Translations under genes and position numbers: made by a program
Part shown: one piece after another, positions 16,075-24,986 of the stretch
How positions within the stretch are numbered: the stretch's first letter is position 1
How the letters are laid out: each line of letters opens with the position of its first letter
NCBI GenBank assembly: GCA_020847975.1
Contig: JADLBD010000289.1
Location: 1-51,205 of the forward strand
DNA: 51,205 nucleotides
DNA from: Bryobacterales bacterium
Lineage (GTDB): Bacteria > Acidobacteriota > Terriglobia > Bryobacterales > Bryobacteraceae
Direction of reading: 5' to 3'
Notes under the pieces: model-generated
The model's database searches: none
The model's input: only the letters and a program-made list of their open reading frames with translations
What the model was told of the DNA's origin: nothing

Positions 16075-17880
16075 CTACTGCTCCACCTGAATCTCCACCC
16101 GCGAAGCATGCCGCGCGCTGCGGTAGACGCGGTGCGTCGCCTTGACGAAGTCGCTCTCCTTCGCGTCAAAGATGTTCGCTGTGTAGCGCTGCGGATTGCG
16201 GTCAATCAACGGAAACCACGTGCTCTGCACCTGCACCATGATGCGGTGCCCCTTCAGGAACCGGTAATCCTGCGTGTGCAGGTCGATCGGGAACTCCGTC
16301 ACCTGCCCCGGAACCAGCGCCTCAGGCCTTTCGAAACTATTGTGAAATCGCCCCCGGAACACATCGTTGGCCACCATCAACTGGTAGCCGCCCATCTTCG
16401 CATCGTCCGGAACCTTCTCCGGATACACGTCAATCAGCTTCACTACCCAATCGGCGTCCGTCCCCGTCGTCGACGCAAATAGCTTTGCCGTAATCTGCCC
16501 GCTCAGGGTAAGATCGCTCCCCAGCGTCGAACTCTCCCAACTCAGCACGTCCGGACGCAAGTGCGCGGGACGCTGATCGTCCGTCAGCCAGATTCCCCAC
16601 GTCGATCCCGCGCCATACACCGGCAGAATCGGCCGCACCCGGTACGGAACCGGATGCATTGGATCAGAGACGAAGCTGTCCGATGCCTCGCCTTCCTCCG
16701 TAGGCGCGTCAAAGGACAGCGTCGAGCCTTCACGGAAATACAAACCCCGCGTGGCCGTGCGCTCCTTCGGCGGCCACGCCCCGTGCCGCACCCACTCGTT
16801 CGCCCCGGCGCGGAACGTGAGCGCCTCGGGCAGATTCAGCCTTCCCCTGTCCTTCAACCAATAAGCAAACCACGGAGCCAACACGCTCCCGCGGAAGTAT
16901 TCCGCCGTATTTCCCCCGAACCGGATGTTCCCCAGCGAATCGCCTTTGCCGCTCATCCATCCACCGTGATTCCATGGGCCCACGGTCAGATAGTTGATGC
17001 CGCGCGTGTCATGCTTCTCCAGCGCCTCGTAGATGGTCACCGGGCCATAAAAATCCTCCTGGTCCCACCACCCCGCCACGTGCAGCGCTGGAACCTTCAC
17101 CTCCTTGAGATAAGGGCTGGCCTTGCGCCGCTGCCAGAATGCGTCGAAATTCGGATGCTCCACAAAGTCGTTCCACGACGGGAAGCGCCCATGAAAGTAT
17201 CTCCGGTTCGCGTTGCCCAGCGGACCCAGCGCCAGGTACCACTCGAACACATCGTATTTGTCGAACTCGAACGGCTTGTTCTCCTTGCCTGCCTCCAGGC
17301 TCGACACATACTCGAAGCCGTAGCTCAGGCGGAACGCCCCGTTATGGTGGAAATCGTCGCCGAGATACATGTCATCGGGCGAAGCCTGCGGGGAAACTGC
17401 CTTCAGCGCCGGATGCGGATCGAGCATCGCCATCACCGTCAGCCACCCCGGATACGACACGCCCATCATCCCCGCGCGCCCGTTGTTGTCCGGAACGTTG
17501 TGCAGCAGCCACTCGACGGTGTCGTAGGCATCGGTGGCCTCGTCGATTCCGCCCGATGCCCGCGGCGGCCGGATCATCACGAATTCGCCCTCGGATGCAT
17601 ACTTCCCGCGGATGTCCTGGAACACCCAGATATAGCCGTCCTCGGCGAGTTCCTTGTAGCGGTCCGCCAGGCTGTTCTGTTGCAGCTTGCAGTTGTACGG
17701 CGTGCGCACCATCAGAAACGGCAGCCGTTCCCCGCGCTTCGCCGGCGTCAGAATCTCCGTGTAGAGCCGCACTCCGTCGCGCATCGGGATCATCACTTCG
17801 CGCCGCTCGAAACCGTCCGGAGCCGGGCGCGTATCCTGCGCCATCAGCGCAGCCGCAAACAGAAAAATCAACATTCTCAT
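16075..17880 (-). CDS. CocE/NonD-family (peptidase S15) hydrolase
   Basis: 601 residues from the ATG at 17880, which overlaps the upstream stop (ATGA). A signal peptide (MRMLIFLFAAALMAQ) suggests secretion or periplasmic location. The alpha/beta-hydrolase nucleophile is S142 in GVSYPGW, with the acid in GWWDQEDF and the histidine in GPWNHGG, the triad layout of X-Pro dipeptidyl-peptidase/cocaine-esterase enzymes. The C-terminal jelly-roll (about 400-601) is complete. It hydrolyses acyl or peptide bonds after a catalytic serine; the actual substrate is unknown. It is the last gene of a PD40, DUF1835, S15 operon. Confidence 0.9.
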   Translation of the reverse strand: MRMLIFLFAAALMAQDTRPAPDGFERREVMIPMRDGVRLYTEILTPAKRGERLPFLMVRTPYNCKLQQNSLADRYKELAEDGYIWVFQDIRGKYASEGEFVMIRPPRASGGIDEATDAYDTVEWLLHNVPDNNGRAGMMGVSYPGWLTVMAMLDPHPALKAVSPQASPDDMYLGDDFHHNGAFRLSYGFEYVSSLEAGKENKPFEFDKYDVFEWYLALGPLGNANRRYFHGRFPSWNDFVEHPNFDAFWQRRKASPYLKEVKVPALHVAGWWDQEDFYGPVTIYEALEKHDTRGINYLTVGPWNHGGWMSGKGDSLGNIRFGGNTAEYFRGSVLAPWFAYWLKDRGRLNLPEALTFRAGANEWVRHGAWPPKERTATRGLYFREGSTLSFDAPTEEGEASDSFVSDPMHPVPYRVRPILPVYGAGSTWGIWLTDDQRPAHLRPDVLSWESSTLGSDLTLSGQITAKLFASTTGTDADWVVKLIDVYPEKVPDDAKMGGYQLMVANDVFRGRFHNSFERPEALVPGQVTEFPIDLHTQDYRFLKGHRIMVQVQSTWFPLIDRNPQRYTANIFDAKESDFVKATHRVYRSARHASRVEIQVEQ

Positions 17881-18806
17881 TGACCCGCGCCGCCCGCCAG
17901 GCGCTTGCGCTCCCCATCCCATCGCCATGCCGCATCCGCCCCCTGCAAGTGCACTCCCCCCAGCCACACATCGATGCCGCCGCGCTCGCGGATCCAATCT
18001 GCCTCTCCCCGCAGCAGCCGCGCTCCCAGTTCCGTCAACTCATAGCCGTCGTTTTCTCTCGCCGCCGCGGGTTCCGAGGCCAGCCGCTCCAATCGCGAAT
18101 ACACGGACGAGTCTCCCATGAACATCGGCTCCTCGTATTCGCAAAACGCCTGGAAGATCTCCTCCGGCGTCCGCTGCCCCGCCGCCAACGCCCGCAAAAT
18201 CTGCTCCTCCGATCGCGACAACCCGTTCCGCACCGAAGGATACTCCTCGAAGAATCGCTCGAAGTTCATCCGCAAGTACGGCAAAGGCGCATTGCTCGCT
18301 CCCAGCACCGCTTCCATATCCCGCGGGTCCGCTGAAGTGAACGCCTGCCACGCCCTGTGCCCCAACTCGAGTTGCGAGGGATGCACTTCCTTCCGCATCG
18401 GAAACACGCCTTCCAGCACTTCGCCCGGCATCGCTCCCAGGTACCCTTCCGGATGAATCAGGCTCAACCTTGCCGGCACCGGAGGATTACGGTAATACCA
18501 GTCGAGCACCTGCAACAACTGCAACTGGTCAAATAAATTGTGTTCGAACCACAACACCACTTCGTCCTGCTCGCGGCTCTTGGCTAATGTCGCGTCCCGC
18601 CGCGCCAGTTCCGCCCGCGCCTCTTCATAGGAGGCCCATCCGGAATCCGCCACAAACCGCGCCCGAATATCCGAGAACTCCTCTATCGTCTCCGTCCTCG
18701 GCGCCGGACCTTCGTGCAGAATGTCCCGCCAGGACAGATACTCGCCGGGCATGGAAATCTCTTCGAACAAAGCCACGACCGAATCACCGTTGGTGATGTG
18801 CAGCAT
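17877..18806 (-). CDS. DUF1835 domain protein
   Basis: 309 residues. The start is the ATG at 18806, where the family begins (LHITNGDSVVALFEE). DUF1835 occupies about residues 1-125, with GEYLSWRDILHEGP and the conserved VLWFEHNLFDQLQLLQVLDW. A helical, winged-helix-like C-terminal region (about 190-305, LSRSEEQILRALAAGQRTPEEIF) follows. The biochemical role of DUF1835 is unknown. Its start overlaps the propeller gene by 23 bases, and its stop overlaps the next ATG, so it is translationally coupled on both sides. Confidence 0.85.
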   Translation of the reverse strand: MLHITNGDSVVALFEEISMPGEYLSWRDILHEGPAPRTETIEEFSDIRARFVADSGWASYEEARAELARRDATLAKSREQDEVVLWFEHNLFDQLQLLQVLDWYYRNPPVPARLSLIHPEGYLGAMPGEVLEGVFPMRKEVHPSQLELGHRAWQAFTSADPRDMEAVLGASNAPLPYLRMNFERFFEEYPSVRNGLSRSEEQILRALAAGQRTPEEIFQAFCEYEEPMFMGDSSVYSRLERLASEPAAARENDGYELTELGARLLRGEADWIRERGGIDVWLGGVHLQGADAAWRWDGERKRLAGGAGQ

Positions 18807-20502
18807 GAACCAGCCTTTCAATGACCCGGATCTCCGTCTGCGTCTTTCCCGCGACATACGCGATGCGCCGGCCCGAGCCGTCCAGCCGCACCGCTCCCTG
18901 CTGCTGCAGGTTCCAATCGAGCTTCCGTGGCCCCGTGCCATCCAGCGCGATCCGCCACAGCGCCGGCGGATCGCCCGGCGTGCTCGCCAGCAGCCATCGC
19001 CCGTCGCGCCCCCACTCGAGTCCGTTGATCGCGCCTCCGCGCACGTTCGCCGCCTGCCGCGGTTCGCCCCCCTCGAGCGGCAACACAAGCACGGCCTCCG
19101 CCCCTTCACTCTGCATTGCGAACGCTATCCGCCGCCCGTCGGCGGAGATCGCCAAATCGTGCAGTTTCGCCTTCGCTCGAGCCCGGTAGATCACCCGCGT
19201 CTCCCCGTCGAGCGGCCCCATGCGGATCGCTCCTTCCTCCGGCTGGATGAAGCACACCGCCTCGCCCCCGCGCGTCCACACCCCTTCAAACCCGCGGTAA
19301 GTCTCCGCCGGCGTCAGCGCCACCGGCTTCACCGCCGCGGTCTCCGCGTCGATCACGTACAGCCCGCGCTCTCCGTGCCGGTCGCTTCCGCCCGCGAGAA
19401 ATCGCTTCCCGTCCGGCGACCAGCGCAGGTGATCGAGCGAGGCCAGCTTCGGAGCGAGCACCGCCGCTTTCCGCGTCTCGGTATCGTAGATCGCAATCAC
19501 CACCGATTCCTGCCCGAAATTCTCGTTCCCCGCCCGCGTCAGAAACGCCAGCCGCTTTCCCTCCGGCGACCAATCCGGCGTTCCCTTCCCTTCCGCCACC
19601 GCCGCTTCCCCCGATGGCGCACCGTCGAGCGCGGCAATCCGCACTTGCGGCTCGCCGCTGCGAAGTGCGTAGTAGTAGTCGCCGCCGTCCGTGAACCCCA
19701 GAGGCAGCGCCCGCCCAAGGTCTTTCTCGATCAATTCCGGATCGCCCCCGCTCATCGCCTGCAGCCACAGGTCCGTGGTCCCCGCGCGCGTGCTGAGAAA
19801 CACAATCCCGCTGCCGTCCGGCGTGAACAGCGGAAACACGTCGTTCACCTGCCGTTTCATCGCCGGCATCTTCCTGCTCCCATCCGTCGCCAGCAGGAAC
19901 AATCCCCGTGCCCCCTCGCCCTCCCGAAGCAGATCGTCATAGACCACCCACTTCCCGTCGGGCGAAAGGTCCATCTTGTTCGGATACACCCAGTCGAGCG
20001 ATTGCAGCACCTTCACCGCTCCGTCCCCCGCCGGCACAAGCGCGATCTGGCTGATGTTGTCGTTGCGGAAAAACAGCGTCAGAATCTGCTTCCCGTCCGG
20101 CGTCCAGGAACACGGTTGAACAAAACGCCGCTCCTCGTTGTGCTGCAATGTGCGCTGCGCCTGCCCGTCCGCCCCAATCACGCGAAGATCGTAAAACTTC
20201 TGCTGGTTGAACCAGGCGTACGCGATCCACTTGCTGTCCCGGGAAACTGCCGAGAAATACGCGAACTCCCCGGGATGCGGCTCACCCCCGGTAAGCCTTC
20301 GCACCTCGCCGCTCGCAATCTCGCGCACTGCCAGATCGCCCGTCGCCGCATCCACAATTGAAAGGAATCTGCCGTCCCGCGATGGACCGCCCAAATGGCT
20401 CGCCTGCCCGTCCGCCCACACCCTCCGTGCCCGCGCGGATGTCGTTCCACCGGGCAGAAAAGCCGGCAGCAGGGAAGCAATGCAGGCGCGCCTTGAGAGC
20501 AC
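18784..20502 (-). CDS. Exported PD40/TolB-like beta-propeller protein
   Basis: 572 residues from a GTG at 20502 that opens a twin-arginine-like leader (LSRRACIASLLPAFLPGG). The rest is made of repeated propeller blades marked by the S/T-x-D/E-G-K/R-x-(I/V/L) motif: SWTPDGKQIL, LSPDGKWVVYDD, FTPDGSGIVF, WSPEGKRLAF, WSPDGKRFLAGG and ISADGRRIAF. Such propellers bind proteins or sit beside serine peptidases such as DPP-IV or S9, and a separate S15 hydrolase is two genes downstream. No catalytic domain is fused here. It lies 33 bases after the zinc-ribbon gene. Confidence 0.85.
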   Translation of the reverse strand: MLSRRACIASLLPAFLPGGTTSARARRVWADGQASHLGGPSRDGRFLSIVDAATGDLAVREIASGEVRRLTGGEPHPGEFAYFSAVSRDSKWIAYAWFNQQKFYDLRVIGADGQAQRTLQHNEERRFVQPCSWTPDGKQILTLFFRNDNISQIALVPAGDGAVKVLQSLDWVYPNKMDLSPDGKWVVYDDLLREGEGARGLFLLATDGSRKMPAMKRQVNDVFPLFTPDGSGIVFLSTRAGTTDLWLQAMSGGDPELIEKDLGRALPLGFTDGGDYYYALRSGEPQVRIAALDGAPSGEAAVAEGKGTPDWSPEGKRLAFLTRAGNENFGQESVVIAIYDTETRKAAVLAPKLASLDHLRWSPDGKRFLAGGSDRHGERGLYVIDAETAAVKPVALTPAETYRGFEGVWTRGGEAVCFIQPEEGAIRMGPLDGETRVIYRARAKAKLHDLAISADGRRIAFAMQSEGAEAVLVLPLEGGEPRQAANVRGGAINGLEWGRDGRWLLASTPGDPPALWRIALDGTGPRKLDWNLQQQGAVRLDGSGRRIAYVAGKTQTEIRVIERLVHAAHHQR

Positions 20503-20535
20503 GTGGCTAGTCTACCATCGCCGCGCTTCCAGGGC

Positions 20536-21027
20536 CTACCGCCCCGCCTGCTGTTCCGCCAGCGGTCCGATAACCGGCAGCACCAGTTTCTCCCCGTTGT
20601 AGGCCTTCCACATCAGGAACAGCCACAGCAGGAACACTCCGAAGCTGGCCGCCATCTCCACCAGCCCGAGCATGATCTTCAGAAGTCCCGGCAGGAAGAT
20701 CATGAACATCCCCAGGCCAAAGAACACCACAAACAGCCCGAGCGCGAAGAAGATCGCCTGGAAAGCATGGAAGCGCACACGCGGATTTGTGTTGTACGGA
20801 GGCAGCACCAGGAACAGAATCCCTGTAATCAACGTCAGCGAGTAGCACAGCGCCGCCGCCATGTTCTCGGTCAAGCCGGACGCTCCCGCGCTGGCGCTGG
20901 CGCCGGCGCCTCCACCCCCCGCCGGTGCCGTCCCCCCGGCCTGCGGAGGCGCGCTCCCGATGTTTGCTCCACACGCCGGGCAGAAGCGGCCTTCCACCGA
21001 CGCGCCACAATTAGGGCAAAATGCCAT
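20536..21027 (-). CDS. Zinc-ribbon membrane protein (DUF4870-like)
   Basis: 163 residues from the ATG at 21027, which has AAGGAGGGAG just upstream. The N-terminus is a short zinc ribbon (FCPNCG and FCPACG, residues 3-18), followed by a Pro/Gly/Ala-rich linker to about 50. Three or four hydrophobic helices in DUF4870 style follow (LTENMAAALCYSLTLITG, then RFHAFQAIFFALGLFVV). The family function is unknown. The 117-base gap to rnr carries a TATAGT-like box on the minus strand (21107-21112), so it may have its own promoter. Confidence 0.82.
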   Translation of the reverse strand: MAFCPNCGASVEGRFCPACGANIGSAPPQAGGTAPAGGGGAGASASAGASGLTENMAAALCYSLTLITGILFLVLPPYNTNPRVRFHAFQAIFFALGLFVVFFGLGMFMIFLPGLLKIMLGLVEMAASFGVFLLWLFLMWKAYNGEKLVLPVIGPLAEQQAGR

Positions 21028-21144
21028 GACTCCCTCCTTACTGATTCTCTCGTCTGTCAGCCGCCTTGTTCCTGCCGCGGCGCCGGAAACAACCCATCCA
21101 ATCCCGACTATAGTAACAGGAGTAACAGACAACGGCGAGGTCCC

Positions 21145-23442
21145 TCAGGGCCGTTTCGCCCGCGCCTTCTTTCTCCTTGGCGCAGGCTCCCACAGAGAGA
21201 ATTGGAGCCTTTTCTCCACCGCGTCCACACGGTCCAGCACCACCCTCACCTGATCCCCAATGCTGAATTGCCGCTTCGACCGTTCTCCCACAATCTTCCG
21301 CGTATTCTCGTGATATCCGAAGCGTTCCCCTGGCAGCGAATCGATCGGCACCATCCCTTCCACGAACAGATTCTCCAACTCCACAAAGAACCCGAACTTC
21401 GCCGTCTGAATGATCAACGCCGCGAAGTCCTCACCCACACGCCCCGCCATGAATTTCAGCTTCTTCCACTCCACCAGTTCCCGCTCCGCCTCGGCCGCGC
21501 GGCGCTCGGTAAAGGAGCAGTCGTCCGCGATGACGCGCAGTTCCTGCTCCGCGAACGGAGCCTTCCCACCATCGAGCCACGCGCTCAACACGCGATGCAC
21601 CATCAGGTCCGGATAGCGCCGGATAGGCGATGTGAAGTGCGTATACGTGGGCGCGGCCAGCGCGAAGTGCCCGCTGTTCTTCTCGCTGTAGCGCGCCTGC
21701 TTGAGTGACCGCAGCATGAGGTAGCTCAGGATCCGCTCCTCCGGCTTCCCCTCGATCTTCGCCACCAGCTTCTGATACTGCCGTGACGTCACCAGCAGCC
21801 GCCGCTCGTCCACCAGCAGCATGTCCCGGTTGATCTTGCGGCCATCGCGCCTGCGGTCCGTCACATGATGCCGCATCACGGGAATCGCCCCCACTCCCAG
21901 CGAATAGCCGAAATGCGCCGCAATCTGTTCGAAATCCGCTACCCGCTTGGCATCCGGCGGCTCGTGGATGCGGTAGATGGATGGCCACTCCATCCCTTCC
22001 AGATGCCCCGCCACCGCCTCGTTCGCCGCCAGCATGAACTCCTCAATCAGCCGGTGCGCCACGTTGCGCGGAGCCCGCGTCACCCCCACCATTTCCCCGA
22101 ATTCGTCGAACTCCACCAGCGGCTCCGGCAGGTCGAAATCGATCGACCCGCGCCGCACCCGCTTGCGGTTCAGTATCTCCGCCAACTCCCGCATCATCTC
22201 GAAGCGCTTCACCAAAGCCCCGTAGCGCTCCCTCTGCGCCGCGTCGCCCTCGAGCACCAGGTGGACGTTCGTATAGGTCATCCGCTCTACGCTGCGAATC
22301 ACGCCGCGCGTGAACTCCTGCCGCACCACCTCGCCCGCCTTGTCGATCTCCAGCAGCGCCGACAGCACCAGCCGGTCCACCCGCGGCTTCAACGAGCAGA
22401 TCTCCGTCGAAAGCTCCACCGGCAGCATCGGCACCGCCCGATCCGGAAAATACACGCTCGTCCCCCGCATCGCCGCCTCGTGATCAATCACCGTGCCCGG
22501 ACGCACGTAGTGGCTCACATCCGCAATATGCACCTGTAGCGCCCAGTGCCCGTTCGCCAGCCGGTCCACCCACACGGCATCGTCAAAGTCCCGCGCCGTC
22601 TCCCCGTCAATCGTGACAATGTCCAGACCGCGAAAATCGCGCCGCCCTCGAATCTCCTCCTCGCTCACCCTCTGCGGCACGCTTCGCGCCGCCGCGGTCA
22701 CGTCGTCCGGAAAACGATGCGGGATATGGTGCTTGCGGATCATGATCTCGACATCCACGCCGAAATCATCCGCATGCCCCAGCACCTCGATCACCCGCCC
22801 TATCCCCGCTTCCTCATCGGTCGGGAACTCGAGAATCTGCGCCACCACGATCATGCCGTTCAAATCCTCGGCGCTCTTCACCACCACCGGCGCCGCCCCC
22901 ACCCGGTCCGCCGCTTTCTGCTCCGCCGGCAATTCCAATCCCTCCGGAATGAAGATCCATTGGCGGATGCGGTCATCGTGGGGAATGACGAAGCATCCGC
23001 TGCGGCGCACGCGGAATTCGCCCACTACGTCGTTGTGCGCCCGCTTCAGCACCCGTACGATTTCAGCCTCCGCCCGCCCCTGCGGCCCGATCCGCAGAAT
23101 GCGCGCCAGCACCTTGTCCCCGTGCATCGCCTTGTCCACTTCCCCCGGCGGCAGGAACAGGTCTCCGCTGATGCCTTCAATGGGCGGCTCCATCACTACG
23201 AACCCGTACCCGTCGCGATGCGCCACCAGCCGCCCCGCTGCGTATTCGCGATTCAGCCGCGTCAGCACGTAGTGCCCCGATCGCGGCTGCACCAGTTCTC
23301 CCCGCTGCTCCAGGCGCTCCAGCGCATCCTCCAGTTCCTTCCGCGTGGCGCCCTTGGCGCCCATCTCCCGCACCAGTTGTTTGAAGCTGGCGCGGGCATG
23401 CGGCAACCGCGCGATATGGTCTAACAGAATGGCGTCATTCAT
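21145..23442 (-). CDS. rnr: Ribonuclease R
   Basis: 765 residues, in the normal RNase R range. The order is an N-terminal winged helix (about 1-65), cold-shock/OB domains (about 68-240), the RNB catalytic domain (about 255-590; TIDGETARDFDDAV holds the metal-binding aspartates) and an S1 domain (about 640-725, ending RVVLDRVDAVEKRLQFSL). A Lys/Arg-rich tail (KKARAKRP) follows, as in RNase R. The enzyme degrades structured RNA 3' to 5'. It is transcribed divergently from the adenosine-specific kinase with a 38-base gap. Confidence 0.96.
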   Translation of the reverse strand: MNDAILLDHIARLPHARASFKQLVREMGAKGATRKELEDALERLEQRGELVQPRSGHYVLTRLNREYAAGRLVAHRDGYGFVVMEPPIEGISGDLFLPPGEVDKAMHGDKVLARILRIGPQGRAEAEIVRVLKRAHNDVVGEFRVRRSGCFVIPHDDRIRQWIFIPEGLELPAEQKAADRVGAAPVVVKSAEDLNGMIVVAQILEFPTDEEAGIGRVIEVLGHADDFGVDVEIMIRKHHIPHRFPDDVTAAARSVPQRVSEEEIRGRRDFRGLDIVTIDGETARDFDDAVWVDRLANGHWALQVHIADVSHYVRPGTVIDHEAAMRGTSVYFPDRAVPMLPVELSTEICSLKPRVDRLVLSALLEIDKAGEVVRQEFTRGVIRSVERMTYTNVHLVLEGDAAQRERYGALVKRFEMMRELAEILNRKRVRRGSIDFDLPEPLVEFDEFGEMVGVTRAPRNVAHRLIEEFMLAANEAVAGHLEGMEWPSIYRIHEPPDAKRVADFEQIAAHFGYSLGVGAIPVMRHHVTDRRRDGRKINRDMLLVDERRLLVTSRQYQKLVAKIEGKPEERILSYLMLRSLKQARYSEKNSGHFALAAPTYTHFTSPIRRYPDLMVHRVLSAWLDGGKAPFAEQELRVIADDCSFTERRAAEAERELVEWKKLKFMAGRVGEDFAALIIQTAKFGFFVELENLFVEGMVPIDSLPGERFGYHENTRKIVGERSKRQFSIGDQVRVVLDRVDAVEKRLQFSLWEPAPRRKKARAKRP

Positions 23443-23467
23443 CGTGTCGAGGGGTGGGCTCTTCCTA

Positions 23468-23473
23468 TATCCT
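23468..23473 (+). promoter_or_regulatory. Possible -10 box upstream of the adenosine-specific kinase
   Basis: TATCCT (an overlapping TATATC is also possible) sits seven bases before the ATG at 23481 in a short divergent gap, another short-leader arrangement. Confidence 0.3.
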
Positions 23474-23480
23474 AAAGCCT

Positions 23481-23963
23481 ATGGAGTTGAAAGCGGTTCG
23501 CCTCGAGATCCCTGCCGGCGCAAACATCATTCTCGGTCAATCCCACTTCATCAAGACAGTGGAAGACCTCTATGAGGCCATCGTCAACACGGCCCCGCAC
23601 ATGAAATTCGGCATTGCCTTTAACGAAGCTTCCGGAGCGTGCCTCACGCGCGTCGAAGGCAACGACGAGGAGATGAAATCCTCCGCCGTCCAAAACGCCT
23701 CCGCCATCGCCGCCGGGCATACCTTCGTCATCGTCATGAAGGAAGGCTTCCCCATCAACATCCTTGGCCGCATCAAAGACGTCCCCGAAGTGGTTGCCAT
23801 CTTCTGCGCCTCTGCCAACCCGGTGGAGGTGATCCTCGCTGAAACCGCCCAGGGCCGCGGCATCCTCGGCGTCATCGACGGCGAGCCGCCCAAGGGTGTC
23901 GAAGACGAATCCGGCCGCGAATGGCGTCACGGCTTCCTCAGAAAGATTGGGTACAAACGATGA
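23481..23963 (+). CDS. Adenosine-specific kinase family protein
   Basis: 160 residues from the ATG at 23481, the usual length of this family; the in-frame upstream codons overlap the promoter. It matches the Adenosine_kin family end to end: ELKAVRLEIPAGANIILGQS, TAPHMKFGIAFNEASGACL, GHTFVIVMKEGFPINIL, ASANPVEVILAETAQGRGILGVIDG. The family was described from an archaeal enzyme that phosphorylates adenosine. Assignment here is by similarity. It overlaps the epimerase gene by four bases (ATGA), so they form a two-gene operon. Confidence 0.9.
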   Translation: MELKAVRLEIPAGANIILGQSHFIKTVEDLYEAIVNTAPHMKFGIAFNEASGACLTRVEGNDEEMKSSAVQNASAIAAGHTFVIVMKEGFPINILGRIKDVPEVVAIFCASANPVEVILAETAQGRGILGVIDGEPPKGVEDESGREWRHGFLRKIGYKR

Positions 23964-24982
23964 TCATCACCTCCGAACAGGAACTCGACGAACTCCTCTC
24001 CCGCCCCACGAAGGCCGATTGCGATCTGATGGCCGGCCTCGACGGCCCCCTCATCATCCTGGGAGCCGGCGGAAAAATGGGGCCAACCCTCGCCCGCCGC
24101 GCCGCCCGCGCCGCCGAGGAAGCCGGAGCCTCCTCCCACGTCATTGCCGTCTCCCGCTACTCCACCAATGACGTCCGCGAAAGCCTGGAAAAGTGGGGCG
24201 TGCGCACCGTCAGCGCCGACCTTCTCGACCGCGAACAGCTCGCCACGCTCCCCGATTCCTCCAACGTCATTTACATGGCCGCCCGCAAGTTCGGCTCCAC
24301 CGGCTCGGAATATCTCACCTGGGGCATGAACGCCTGGCTCCCAGGCATCGTCGCCGAGCGCTACCGCAGCGCCCGCATCGTCGGCATGTCCAGCGGCAAC
24401 GTCTATCCGTTCGTCCCCGTCGCCTCCGGCGGAGCCACCGAGTCCACCCCGCTCGTCCCCGTCGGCGAATACGGCCAGTCCGCCCTCGCCCGCGAGCGCA
24501 TCTTCCACTTCTTCTCGCTCCGCTACGGCACTCCGGTGGCCATCGTACGCCTCAACTATGCCGTCGAACTGCGCTACGGCGTCCTGCTCGACATCGGAGC
24601 CGCCGTCTTCGAGCGCAAGCCCATCGACCTCGGCATGGGCAGCGTCAACGTCATCTGGCAGGGCGATGCCAACTCCGTCATCCTCCGCAGCCTCGATCTC
24701 GCATCCTCTCCGCCCGCCGCCCTCAACCTCACCGGTCCTGAAACATTATCGGTCCGTTATGTTGCGGAACAATTCGGCCGCCATTTCGGCATCGATCCTC
24801 AATTCACCGGCCGGGAAAGCGACACCGCGCTGCTCAACAACGCCTCCCGCTGCCATCGCCTCTTCGGCTACCCCTCCGTCACTCCCGACGAGTTGATCGA
24901 GTGTACCGCCCAATGGATCGGCATGGGCGGAGCCACGCACGGCAAACCCACCAAGTTCGCCGTCCGCGACGGCCGCTTCTAG
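23960..24982 (+). CDS. NAD-dependent epimerase/dehydratase-like protein with atypical active site
   Basis: 340 residues, starting at the ATG that overlaps the previous stop. A Rossmann fold with LGAGGKMGPTLARRAA (about 34-49) binds NAD(P). The extended-SDR Tyr-x-x-x-Lys motif appears as EYGQSALARER, with Ala in place of the catalytic Lys, while the preceding SSGNVYP serine segment is retained. Activity may therefore differ from classical epimerases, or the protein may only bind NAD(P). It ends four bases from the convergent esterase gene. The substrate is unknown. Confidence 0.82.
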   Translation: MIITSEQELDELLSRPTKADCDLMAGLDGPLIILGAGGKMGPTLARRAARAAEEAGASSHVIAVSRYSTNDVRESLEKWGVRTVSADLLDREQLATLPDSSNVIYMAARKFGSTGSEYLTWGMNAWLPGIVAERYRSARIVGMSSGNVYPFVPVASGGATESTPLVPVGEYGQSALARERIFHFFSLRYGTPVAIVRLNYAVELRYGVLLDIGAAVFERKPIDLGMGSVNVIWQGDANSVILRSLDLASSPPAALNLTGPETLSVRYVAEQFGRHFGIDPQFTGRESDTALLNNASRCHRLFGYPSVTPDELIECTAQWIGMGGATHGKPTKFAVRDGRF

Positions 24983-24986
24983 CCCG

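Noticed and set aside
18721..20361. Arg/Pro-rich plus-strand frame over the propeller gene
   Set aside because: Composition typical of a shadow frame; the propeller blades on the other strand are clear.
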